From the NCBI GenBank assembly GCA_963921825.1, contig OY997591.1, positions 35,361,825 through 35,425,824 of the forward strand: a DNA stretch of 64,000 nucleotides, in the 5' to 3' direction. The stretch comes from Erodium maritimum (taxonomy: Eukaryota > Streptophyta > Magnoliopsida > Geraniales > Geraniaceae). The notes under the pieces were generated by a model. The model was not told where the DNA came from. It ran no database searches and saw only the letters and a list, made by a program, of their open reading frames with translations. The number at the start of each line of letters is the position of its first letter. The stretch's first letter is position 1. The position numbers were made by a program, and so were the translations under genes. Shown here piece by piece: positions 12,036-22,874 of this stretch.

Positions 12036-13667
12036 TCCATTTCGTCCGTTCTTTAGCACCCTCAGCGCTGCTTCGTCTCCTCAATCTCACGCACGTTAAC
12101 CGAGGAGCTCACAGTCTCTCTCTCTCGCTCCTTCTTCCTCAGTCGTCCTTCGCCGGAGTTCTAGCTCCTCCAGCTTCTGTTTCGTCTTCCTCGACCCTCC
12201 ATCGCCACGCTCGAGCCATAAACCCTCTCTTTCCCCTTTCTTCTTCCTCGAATCACAACAAATCAGCGCCGCCGCCCCCAATCCTTTCGCCTTCACCGTC
12301 GTCCGTTCGTTTCCGAGCTACGTCGTACCGGCGACGTGAAACCCAGCTCAGGTGAGCCGTCAATCAGGCCCGACTCACCTTTCCCTTCCTTCCTTTTCTG
12401 AGAACCGTGCTCGTACGAGCTCGATTGGTGGCCGAGCTTGGAGGAAGAGGCACGCCGGAGTCCCGAGCTCCAGATCTACCGCTCCCGTGCCGGCGAAGCT
12501 CCTCTAGCCGTCAGATCTGGACGGAGAGGCGCGTTACTAACCCCGACGACCTCCCCTCGCCTCTCCGTTCCCCCTGACGCCTTTGTCTTTGTCAAGAACC
12601 CACCCCGAGTATCCTGACGTCGCCGTCGTCGCCAGAGTGGAACCGGACAGAGACCAAACCCTAGCCTCGTCTTTGACGGGCCTTGGGCCAAGACGAGTTC
12701 GGGCACTTGAGCCTGTGCTTGATCTGGGCCTCAGCCTGGACGTGGACTGGGCTCGGGTCCGGATCCTGAACGGGGTCTGGACTCAGGTCTGGATCCGGGT
12801 CCGGGTCGGGCTCGTGTCAGGTCCGGGTCTGAGATCTAGATTGGTTCGGATCCGAGTTTCGGACTCGGGTCGGATCCGTGTCAGGGCAGTTTAATTAATT
12901 AAATATTTGGACTAAAATCAGATAAATTGAAGGACTAATCTGACAAATTAAGGACTTACCTGATAACAAAAGTAGAGGACTGTTATGGACTAGACCGGGA
13001 CTGATGACCGTCCCTTTTTGTGTTAAAGCCAGGCTTGGAACTCGATCGTGGAGAAGACCGGCGGTAGGCCCGGACTTCAACAGCTAGGAGACGTAGCTGT
13101 TGGTTCTTCTGAGGTAGGGAAAGTAGCGAATATCGGTTTAATTACGGAAAGTTACTAGTATGCATGCTAGGTAATAATAAAACTGGAACGATCGTTTATA
13201 TTATAGAATAACCGGACGAGTCTTAGTAACATGTAGGATGTGATTCACTAGTGTTAGCCGCTTTCATTATTTTGGGAATTGCCGTGCTGGTAGAATGGCC
13301 ATGTCGAGCCTTAGGATGTGTGCTGATTGAAATGCCTGATCGTGTTTGTGATGCATGTTGTGTGACTTAGTGTCGGTAATATTAAGGGTCAAAGCATATT
13401 TTATTCGGTGTAACATGTTGTTGCTATGTGTGGGCAAGTGTGCCGTGTTTCATGAATTGTGAATCCTTGATTGTGATATGGTCGGGTGAGTGATAGACCG
13501 ACGTGTGGTGTAACTGTGATAAGATTGTTGGGCTTGTTGAGCCGTGCTTGATATGTGGCATTGCGATGCGTGATATTATTTTGATGTGTGTTCCAAGAGG
13601 AGTTGTATTCCGGTACGATGCCTACACCGAGGGGGTATGCCGGTGTAGGACATCTAGACCGATGATT

Positions 13668-13850
13668 GTGATTGGGCCTACGGGTTGTATTGGGCCTACG
13701 AGTCGTATTGGGCCGTCGGGTCGGCCGACGGGTCATATTGGCCTACGTGTCGTGTTGGGTCTACAGGTCGTGATTGGGCCTACGGGTCGTATTGGGTCGA
13801 CGGGTCATATTGGGCCTACGGGTCGTGTTGGGCCTACGGGTCGTGTTTGA
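13668..13850 (+). repeat. 18-bp minisatellite in G3 LTR
   Basis: About nine units of ATTGGGCCTACGGGTCGT with small variations. Read in frame they give a GPTGRI-like hexapeptide repeat, which is an accident of the 18-bp period and not a collagen-like protein. Confidence 0.88.
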
Positions 13851-14279
13851 CACTAGGTGTCGTGTTTCTACCCGATGATATGTGTCCCTTCGGGATGTTT
13901 CCGGGAACGCCGATGATATATGGTCTCTTGGAGGCATTTCCGGGCCTTCCGATGATATGCGTTCTTAGGGAACGTTTCTGGTAGCCTCGACGCATGTGTC
14001 TCCTCTGGTACGAGGGGCGATACGAGATGATACGATGACTTTCCGGTATGATATGATGGAGTTCGTGGACCGCGGTACGGGACGTGTGCCGGTTGCTTTT
14101 GTGAGGGATACGTTTACTGTTGGTTAATGTTTTATTGTGTGAAAGTGGTCGCATGAGTGTGTTGTAAGTTTGGATATCAACCCCGGTTTTGCAGTTAGTT
14201 ATGCTATACTAGTATGCCTTAACTGGACGGTTACTCGTGGTGGTGAACCGATGTTCATTACCTTTACTACTTTCTCTAC

Positions 14280-14293
14280 TGAGCGAAAGCTCA
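14280..14293 (+). other. Conserved LTR palindrome in G3 (TGAGC..GCTCA)
   Basis: TGAGCGAAAGCTCA followed by CCCCC and, about 20 bp later, TTTCAGGT. This is the G3 version of the palindrome at 9761. Confidence 0.6.
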
Positions 14294-14576
14294 CCCCCTT
14301 ACCTTATTGTTTTTCAGGTGTTGAGCGGGATTGTGCTAGCAGGACATAGTTGAGGTTGGGAGCTGGCGAGGGTCTTGTCTAGTAGGTCTAGTGACGTACC
14401 GTGATTTGAACTAAGACCTTTTTTTACGTTTTATTTAGGAGCTGTTGACTCTTTTATTCGAATTTATGAAATTACAGTTTATTGTTTTAAGCTTATTTAC
14501 TTTAATTTTTGCTTTAATTATCTATTGTTTTAGTTCACGTCTTGAGTCCGGTCAAAACCGGATTTGGGGCGTGACA

Positions 14577-15267
14577 TTATTGGGGGTTTGTTATATATGG
14601 CACAATGTACACGACCTGACATAGCGTTCACAGTAAATGTCCTTGCCAGGTTCGGTTCAGAACCCACTCGACGACATTGGAACGGTATCAAGCATGTACT
14701 TCGTTATCTGAGCGGGACCAGAGATTTGGGGCTTATGAATTATAAGTCTAGGGGGAGCGTTGGTCTGGTTGGATATGCGGATGTAGGCTATTTATTAGAT
14801 CCTCACAAAGCTCGCTCTCCCAGATAGGATATGTTTTCACCTGGAGTGAAATAGCCATCTCCTGGCGCTCTACGAAGCAGACTTTGGTTGCGACATCCTC
14901 AAACCACTCGGAGATTGAGGCGCTACATGAAGCTAGCCCAGAATGTGTATTCTTGCGATCCATTTTGAAGCATGTGTTATGCTCAATCGGTATTCCTTCG
15001 TCAAGCTCTCCTTCCATTATATATGAAGACAATGCAACTTGTATTGCTCAAGTCAGATGAGGCTATATCAAAGGAGACATGATCAAGCACATCTCTTCGA
15101 AGTTCTTTTATACTCATGAGGTCCAGAAGAGTAATGAGATAGATGTCAAGCAGATTCGATCCTGCAAGAATCTTGCTGATTTATTTACTAAAGCTTTGCC
15201 AACTTCTACCTTTGAGAAGTTAGTCCACATAATCAGCATATGTCGCCTTAGCAAGCTACAAAAGTAG
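14577..15267 (+). pseudogene. C2 pol relic: RNase H end
   Basis: The continuation of C2 after the G3 LTR. It reads GGLLYMAQCTRPDIAFTVN and HWNGIKHVLRYLSGTRDLGL, the copia RT/RNase H linker. At its 3' end (about 15079-15267) it keeps HISSKFFYTHEVQ and NLADLFTKALPTSTFEKLVH, the terminal RNase H motif of plant copia pol. Not a working enzyme. Confidence 0.87.
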
Positions 15268-15503
15268 CTTGCCTGAATTCAGGGGAGCAAATTTTGTGCG
15301 TTGCTCTCTTTTTCCCTTATCCAAGTTTTATCCCACAGGGTTTTCTTGGAGAGTTTTTAATGAGGCAGCATCAAGCACAACATCAAGTACGTTTTGCGCG
15401 TTGCACTCTTTTCCTTACAGGTTTTTGTCCCACTGGATTTTCCTGACGAAGTTTTTAACGAGGCAACTTGAAGCAAATTTTAATGGTGGTGCCCAAAAGG
15501 AAG
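15268..15503 (+). other. C2 3' untranslated segment and polypurine tract
   Basis: Two copies of a TTTTATCCCACAGGGTTTTC / TTTTTAATGAGGCA-type block, familiar downstream of many plant copia pol genes. A weak polypurine tract, AAAAGGAAG, follows at about 15496-15503. Confidence 0.6.
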
Positions 15504-15680
15504 TGTTGTGTAACACACGTGGTGTGCTTTGGTGGTCACCACCATTACATGATCAACATATGACAATGACTCATCCCATAACCTTAACTATATATACATG
15601 TATGGTTAATACAAGAGATATAGAGAAATAAAAAATACAATACCATACTTTGTCATGGTTTGATATTTTTCTAACGCGAT
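15504..15680 (+). repeat. Probable 3' LTR of C2
   Basis: Begins TGTTGTGTAACACACG just after the polypurine tract. It contains a TATATATA box-like string near 15590 and A-rich DNA typical of short copia LTRs. The end is uncertain: a degraded ..TTTTTCTAACG near 15678 may be the terminus. The 5' partner is not in the window. Confidence 0.5.
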
Positions 15681-16111
15681 GATGCTTTTTGTTTTTTTGA
15701 AAAGAATTATTTGTGTAGTTGGCGAAGATTGTGTTGGCATACATATGGATGTGACAGATATGGAAAGGAATGGTTTGGTCTGAGTAGGGCAAAGGAAGAT
15801 GAATCAATTGCAAAGTGATAGCAATGCATGAATGTAAAGCGAGGATGCATGGCGGTGACTTAGAGACATGTCACATCCTAAGAGAGGGAAACATCCCTAA
15901 CCCTAGCTGTGCCCTTGTCCTGTCAACCTCTCCTCCATCTCCAATTCCATTTTAATTATTTGTCTTGATGGCGTCCTCTCAAATTAACCAGCGAACTGTG
16001 TCTGTGATTGGTTGACAAATTTGATCGGATTCTCGGGGATGATCTCGTGATTTGTGTGCAAAAGACCTAGACGAATTCAAAAATTCTTTGGACTTGTACA
16101 GATGGTCGAGG
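15681..16111. other. Non-coding spacer, no gene recognised
   Basis: About 430 bp between C2 and C1b. It holds a poly-T stretch near 15690 and a CCCTAACCCTAGC string near 15897, but no motif I recognise. It may be pre-existing host or element DNA into which C1b inserted. Confidence 0.5.
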
Positions 16112-17799
16112 TGTTAGTCTTAGAGTCCGTAGTTCAATCTTAAATGTCCAAATGTATATATCATCGTTAGCAATAAAATTAAAGCGGCTTTATATTACTT
16201 ATGTGTTGGAGTAATATATCGATGTGTGCTCTGATCTATGCCCACCATGCGAATAGAACCATAGATCGAGACAGATCACACTCGATGGGTCCCTAGTCAA
16301 CAAAGCTTCACTAGAACCGACTAGTATGAAAGATGGCTCTTTATGGCTTACGTTCTGTTAGTCATTGGAATGGGATTTCGGAGTTTGATCATAAATATCA
16401 TGTGGGACATGATATTGGACGACCCGCCCTGAATATGTGCCATATATTAAGTCATGAACATATTCAGTGTTGTAGCTTGTCATGTATCCTTAGACCAAGG
16501 AGTCTTTGTGATCGCTATGTAGTAAACAACTGAGTTTGACCTGAGCCTAACGTTGTCCGTAACAGGGCTTCCATAACGGCCAGGATTGGCTTGGGGACGG
16601 GTTACATGAGTGACACGAAAGACGGCTAAGGGATTTATCCCTCATACTAAGGTATGGGAAAGATATCGGTTCTCGGCCGCTTGATCAAGAGTGACTGGAA
16701 GAATAGCATGGCCATGCACATGATACTGGGTATCATATCTTCAATTATCTCACATATCAAGGAACGGTGATTGAGAATAATAAGGATGACGGCTCTATGC
16801 CTTATCTCAATCAGGATATCGGAGATAACAGGATAATGACAGGGACGACGGAAAGGTTAGAATCGACAGGGTCGATTCGTTATGTAGTGTCAGGCAATAC
16901 TAAAGTCTCGTTAGTTGCCACTTAGATAGGATCAAGTAAAATGGGATTTTACGTTGATCTATTGACATGCATAAACCTAAGGGTCACACCGGAGGATGAA
17001 ACTCATTGACACAATTATGGAGAATGGCCAAAAGGGAGTTGTCTCGGGACATGACCAAAACTGGGTTTTGGGTCATGTGCCCGTAAGTGAATAGGACTTT
17101 ACGGATCGAGACAAGGCTTGGAGTCTTGGGATTGATCGCGTCGGAGAATGTTGGACATTTCCGGTATGGAAGGCATGGAGGCGATGAGCGAATCGCGGGA
17201 CCTCGTTGGAAATGGGCACGGGCCATGTTCCAAGAGGCCCATGAAAGGCCCATGCAACCAAGGCCCATGGAACTAATTAATCAAGTCTTGATTAATTAGT
17301 ACTAAGTAAGCAAGACAAGGATTAAGGTGTTGGTGATTCACCACCTAACCCAATCTTGTCTTGCCATACTTTGTCCTATTTACACCTTACTTGACACCAT
17401 ACTTGTCCCATGCCTTTAGTTGGACAAGTATGGGTTTTGTTATGTTTAAGTCATCTTTTTTCAACATAACAAAGACAAGGCAAGAATAGGAAACACATTT
17501 TCTCTCCCTCTTCCATGGCCATTTCGGGTTTGGCTAGTTTCCTCCTCCATTTTTGTGTTCTTGAGTCCTCAAAGAGAAGAACTACGTGGCTTTGATTCCC
17601 ATGTAGATACGTAGGCGTCTTGGAGACTCAAGCCAATCATTCGTTAACCGGTGTTCTTGTTTTGGTAAGAGATAGTGCTGAATTTTTCTCTTGTGAATCC
17701 ATTCTTTGTTAGTTGTTTCATGGTTTTAATTGTCTCTTGGTTTTTATTGATTTTCCGCTGCGAGTTGGTTCATCTCCAACCCTACCTCGAGACCCAACA
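16112..17799 (+). repeat. 5' LTR of C1b (1,688 bp)
   Basis: TGTTAGTCTTAG...GACCCAACA, same length as the C1a LTR and in the opposite orientation. The primer-binding site follows. Confidence 0.95.
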
Positions 17800-17800
17800 A

Positions 17801-17812
17801 TGGTATCAGAGC
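17801..17812 (+). other. Primer-binding site of C1b
   Basis: TGGTATCAGAGC, complementary to the 3' end of initiator methionine tRNA, one base after the LTR. Confidence 0.93.
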
Positions 17813-19356
17813 CGTGCTACCTTCGGGATTCACAAGACGGTGTTCAAAGTTTCGGTTTTGCTTGAAAGTTTCGTTTTTGGCATGTTGTTTTGCTAAATTG
17901 TTTGCTAACATGTTTTAAATTCTTGTTCATGGATTTAATGCATGTAAAATGAATTTTTGAAAATTATTTCAAATCTGGAAAATTTGAAAAAAAAACTTGA
18001 TTTTTCGGGTCTCGGGAGCGGGACTCTCGGGGAGCCGAAACCGGGACCGAACGGGGCTCCGTTGGACGGAGCTAGGCCAAGCATGACCATTGGATGGTTG
18101 ATATGCCAAGGCTAAACCGTTTTGTTAGTTATGACAAGTTTGGAACTGTCATGACGAACTCGAAGATCAAATGTTCAAAAGTTTCATTTTTGAACGGTTT
18201 CGATAAACCGAGCATCAAAAATATTCGAAACTTGGCTATTAATTAAAACCGTAAAATCACATGATGTTTGATAACATGCTTGTTTGATAACATGATGTGT
18301 GATGTGATATTTCCATGGTGTACATAATAGCCCCGAGCTCGATTTAATTATTTATCGCTTTTCACGGCCTGCGAGCCGTTAGAGTTAGCGTGTAATTATT
18401 CTTTCAAGGTGTGGTCGTCGAACCACTTGTTTGTAATATTTATTTATTCCCGACCCGCGAGTCGTGTAATAATTGTAATATTTTACTCAAGACGAAGAAA
18501 GGGCGAAAAGGTCATTTGGTGGCTTTTCGGGTGTTGGCATCGGCTTGGAGTCGGTGGAGCTCAAGAAGCTAGTGGGAGTTATTTTAGGGGGCTATTATGT
18601 GCACATTTATCGCTTTATGCTCGGTTTAGTTTATGCATGATTAATTCTATGTGTTTTAGAATTGCATGCTTAACTTTATTTACCGAGCATATCACCTCAC
18701 ATGCAAAGATAAAATTGGAATTTTAATCCTTGTGTGTGAACCCTTAGAACCGTCATTGCATTGGATGTAGTTGACTGGTTCAAAGGAAGAATTACATTGG
18801 ATGTAATTTGAGGCATCATTGCATTTGGAATGTAGTTGATGTGCTCATCGCATCTAGGATGTGCCAAAGTTTTGAACACAACTGGACAAGTAAAAGCGGG
18901 TCATGTCCGATACCTCCCAATCATCAACACCTTACTACCTCCCCGTCCTATGGGTGTCGTGCGCATTAGCGGAGCATCCATGGGGAAGCGGGGTAGTAGG
19001 TTTGGACGACATATGTGGGTGTCGTGCGCATTAGCGGAGCACCTACATAGTGATGAGCCATAGTTGAAAATTGGTGGACCCGACTACGATTCTCAGCCTG
19101 AGGTTGAGCTAGGGTAACAGATAGGGTAAGTCATGTACATAAGTACATACCCTAGCCTAGAGTCACATTGGATGTGATTGGATGGAGTCCTACCTACATA
19201 GCTCGATTAAGTGGTGATCATTAGTTCAGCTTAATCGAGTGAATCAAGGATCTTGGTTTCAGATTCTAAAGGTTTAGAATCGATTGTTGGTGTTTAAGCT
19301 TGATCTTCATAAAATTTATTCAGTTTACTGATTGAATTTTATCTGTTGTAGATCAA
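17813..19356 (+). other. C1b untranslated leader
   Basis: About 1.5 kb without coding motifs. It includes a direct repeat (GGGTGTCGTGCGCATTAGCG) at about 18952 and 19017, 65 bp apart, and several ATTGGATGTA-type short repeats near 18760-18840. Homologous to 4780-6322. Confidence 0.75.
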
Positions 19357-19985
19357 ATGGCAAATTCAGCGAACATTAATAGTTTGTCATTAAAAACCAT
19401 TCTTGACAGGGTCAAGCTAAATGGGACAAACTATTTGGACTGGTACAGAATTTTGAGGATAGTCCTCAAGTCTGAACGCAAAGAATATGTCCTTGACAAG
19501 GCTGTCTCTAAGACCATATCAGAGTTACATGAAGTGTCATTAATTGCTGAGAAGAATATATCAGGGATCTGGGATCCAAGGATATTCTGATGGTCAACAA
19601 GGGAATGGGAAGTGGCAAGGGCGGGGCCCATGCGCACTTGGCAGGAAAGATGAGACACATGAGAATGTTTGCTTCTACTGCCAATAGCCTGGTCATTGGA
19701 ACCGGGATTACAGGAAGTTCACGGCTGATCTGAAGAAGGGCAGGGGGACTACGCCTTCATCAAATAGCGTGGATGATCTGAAGAAGGGCAGTAGGACTGC
19801 GCCTTCATCAGGAAACCTGGATGATCTAAGGAAGGGCGGTGGGACCGTGCCTTCATCCGGTATTAACTCTATAGAGCTACATCTCTCTACTTCCAAAGAT
19901 TCATGGGTATTAGATACCAGGACTGAATCTCACACATGCAATTATATATGGTGGTTGAAAGTAGAAGAGGTTTGGAAAGCACGAA
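19357..19985 (+). pseudogene. C1b gag and protease relic
   Basis: Starts MANSANINSLSLKTILDR with NGTNYLDWYRILRIVLKSE, the copia gag N-terminus. A degraded CCHC region follows near 19670, then the DDLKKGSRTAPSSG linker repeats and the protease-like WVLDTRTESHTC near 19905. The start and order match C1a. Broken, with no full gag product. Confidence 0.82.
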
Positions 19986-22740
19986 GTGGACCTCAGAGTT
20001 GTGGCAACTGCTGTAGGATCCATGAATCTTGCTTTGCCAAAAGGCCTTGTCTTAGTACTGTATAATTTATATTGCGTACCTACTTTTAGTAGGAATATTA
20101 TATATGTATCCGTGTTTAACAAGGAAGGATATAATGTTAATATTGGAAATGGAGTTTTCAATGTTCTATGCAATGATATGTTTTATACCAGTACTGACAT
20201 GGTTGGAGGATTGTACATATTAGATATGAGTAACAATGCCTCAAGTTCTATATATTCCGTTAATACCAAGAGGTCTAAATCCAACGATTTAAACCTAACT
20301 CTGTTATGGTACTGTCATTTGGGTCGCATAAACAAGAAGCGCCTATCAGCACTTCAGAAGTGCGGGCTTTCAGGTTCATTCGAATTCCATTCGATCGATA
20401 GGTGCAAGGTTTGTTTGATGGGCAAAATGACTAAAGTGCCCTTTTATCGATCGCGATGAAAGGGCGGGTGAATTATTGGGGCTGATACACTCGAATGTGT
20501 GTAGACCAATAAGTTCACTTGCCAGGAGGGGTTTTAACTACTTTATCACATTTACTGATGATTACAGTAAATATGGTTATGTCTATTCGCTGAGACATAA
20601 GTCTGAAGCTTTTGATAAATTCAAAGAGTTTAAGACTATAGTAGAAAGCCAGCTCGACAAAGGTATTAAGGCACTTCGATTGGATCAAGGTGGACTATAC
20701 TTGACCACAGAGTTATTAGATCATCTAAAAGAGAATGGGATCCTTTTGGAATGGACTCCTCCTGGGACACTGTAGATGAAAGGTGTAGCCAAACGGAGAA
20801 ATCGGACATTGTTAGACAATGATCCGTTCCATTATTAGTTGGACTGATCTCCCAATCTCTTTCTGGGATTATGCTCTAGAGACGACCGCATTCATAGTGA
20901 ATCGGGCTTCGACGAAGGGTGTGGAAGGGACACCATTTTAAAATGATATGGGATGATGCCCGCTTTGTCCTTCCTAAAGATTTGTGGTTGCGAGGCTTAT
21001 GTGAAACATTTGGTTTCGACTAAGCTCGAACCAAGATTTGAGATATGCACCTTCGTGTGGTATCCCAAAGAAAAAAGGGGATACTACTTCTACAATCCCA
21101 GTGAGAACATGGTGTTCATCGCATGGGGTGGGGTCTTTATGGAAAAAGAGTTTTGTTTCCAAAGACGTCATTGGGAGGACTGTGCATCTCGAAGAAATTC
21201 AGGATGGTACAGATCTGTCTAAACCAATTGGCAACCCAGTAGAAAGGAGCCAGAGATTGTCGTAGAGTAAGAACCAATTCCTGTTACGATACCGGAAGGT
21301 CCAAGGCGATTTGAAAGGATCAATCTTCCACCTCCAAGATATGGTATCCGGAGGTGACAATGAAGTCATGGTGGATCACGATGATCCAGCCACCTTTTAG
21401 GAAGTCGTGGATGGGCCCAACTCCGAGTTATGGTTGGGAGCCATGAGGGAGGAAATGCAATCCATGTCGGACAACCGAGTCTGGGAACCGGTTGATCCCA
21501 TCAATGGTGTGAGGACCATCGGATGCAAATGGATCTTCAAGGTGAAGATGGACATGGATGGCAAACCTCTGACCTACAAAGCTCAACTGGTGGCGAAAGG
21601 TTATAGGCATGTATTGACTATGAGGAAACCTTCTCCTTAGTGGCTATGGTCAAAATCGATCCAAATTCTTCTTGACATAACTGCGTATCATAATTACGAG
21701 TTATGGCAAGTGGATGTCAAAACCACTTTCCTAAATGGAAATTTGACTGAGTACGTTTGTATGTCTCGGCCCAAAGGTTTTGACGATCTGAAGAATAAAG
21801 GAAAGATTTATAAGTTGTTGAAATCCATTTATGGATTGAAACGAACTTCTCGGAGTTGGATCCTTCGTTTTGAGGAAGCTGTAATTGGATTTGGCTTAAT
21901 CAAGAACGAGGATGAATCTTGCGTTTATAAGAAGGCTAGTGGGAGCAAGATTACCTTTCTGGTTCTCATTGAAAACGACATCCCAACCTTGCACGAGACT
22001 AAAGCTTGGTTGAGGAAGTGTTTTTCAATAAAGGACTTAGGTGATGCTTCTTATATCTTAAGGATTAAGATATGTAGAGATCGCACCAAGAGGGTCTTGG
22101 ATTTAAGTCAGGGAACCTATGTGAACAAGGCATTGAGTAGGTTCTTAATGCTCGATTCAAAGAAAGGACTCTTACCCACTAGTCATGGCATTCATCTCAG
22201 CAAGACTCAGTGTCCTAAGACACCTGATGAGATGAAAAGGATGATGAGAATCCTATGCGCCTGGGGGCAGGATCGATCATATATGCCACGACATGTATGA
22301 GACCAGACGTCTCGTAATCCTTATGTTGTACCAGTAGACATCATTCTAACCCGGGGGAAAGATGATGCTGAACTAGTCGTCGAAGGATGAGTAGACGCTA
22401 GTTTTCCAAGACAAATCCTGATGACTTTAGAAGTCAATCAGGATATGTGTTTACGCTGAATGGCAGAGCTTTAGCTGGGAGAGCGTAAAGCAAGATATCA
22501 TTGCCGAATCTACAATAGAGGCCAAGTACATGGATGCTGCAGAGGCAGCTAAGGAGGCTATGTGGATTTGGAAATTCATGGCAGGGCTGGGTGCAATTAA
22601 AAACCCATCCAGCCCGGTGAATCCATCTTGCGACAACACAAGGGCCATTGCGCAAGCTAAAAGCCTAGATCGTATAACAAATCCAAACATGTACTGCGGT
22701 GTATCCACCTCATCAGATAAATACTGAACTGAGGTGAAGT
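19986..22740 (+). pseudogene. C1b pol relic: integrase, RT, RNase H
   Basis: The GAG-pre-integrase region near 20200-20450 has LLWYCHLGRINKKRL and CKVCLMGKM. The integrase core (20476-21230) has YFITFTDDYSKYGYV and KICGCEAYVKHLV. The RT (21407-22300) has LWLGAMREEMQSM, CKWIFKVK and NGNLTEYVCMSRPKGF. RNase H and pol end near 22530-22740 with SLDRITNPNMYCGV. Protein-level similarity to the C1a pieces is very high, differing only at scattered residues. Broken frames exclude a functional polyprotein. Confidence 0.88.
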
Positions 22741-22858
22741 GAAGATAACCGATATTGCAACAGATAATAACATAGCCAACCCTTTGACTAAGGCAGTGTG
22801 CCTGAACATATTAGACATGTAAAGTCGATGGGGACATATTGGAGTTTAGATTGGAACT

Positions 22859-22874
22859 AGGGCAAGTGGGAGAT
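22859..22874 (+). other. Polypurine tract of C1b
   Basis: AGGGCAAGTGGGAGAT immediately before the 3' LTR, the same as in C1a. Confidence 0.85.

Larger units (their letters stand above)
12045..14576 (+). repeat. Gypsy G3 LTR, lone, inside C2 pol
   Basis: Non-coding block splitting C2 between RT and RNase H. Its right end, CCGGATTTGGGGCGTGACA, is nearly the same as the G2 LTR end at 55609. It shares with G2 the TGAGC...GCTCACCCC palindrome and the GATGATATG-containing repeat. Its left part is CT-rich and leader-like (TCTCTCTCTCTCGCTCC), as in G2. No gypsy internal sequence is present, so it is a lone LTR. The left boundary is approximate, the expected LTR start is not recognisable, and no clean target duplication was seen. 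TTATT follows the right end. Confidence 0.72.
10055..15680 (+). mobile_element. Copia element C2 (old, interrupted, 5' part outside window)
   Basis: A second copia family, unlike C1, on the plus strand. Integrase and RT parts lie at 10090-12030 and RNase H at 14577-15267, followed by a 3' LTR start near 15504. It is interrupted by gypsy LTR G3, and its left end abuts the G1-family LTR at 10054. Its gag, protease and 5' LTR must therefore lie beyond the left window edge or be lost. The coding region is broken in several places. It is the host of both gypsy LTRs, hence the oldest element of the left cluster. Confidence 0.83.

Noticed and set aside
13503-13984. Collagen-like GPTGRIGSTGHI repeat frame.
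   Set aside because: A product of the 18-bp minisatellite inside the G3 LTR; no start context and no conserved neighbour.
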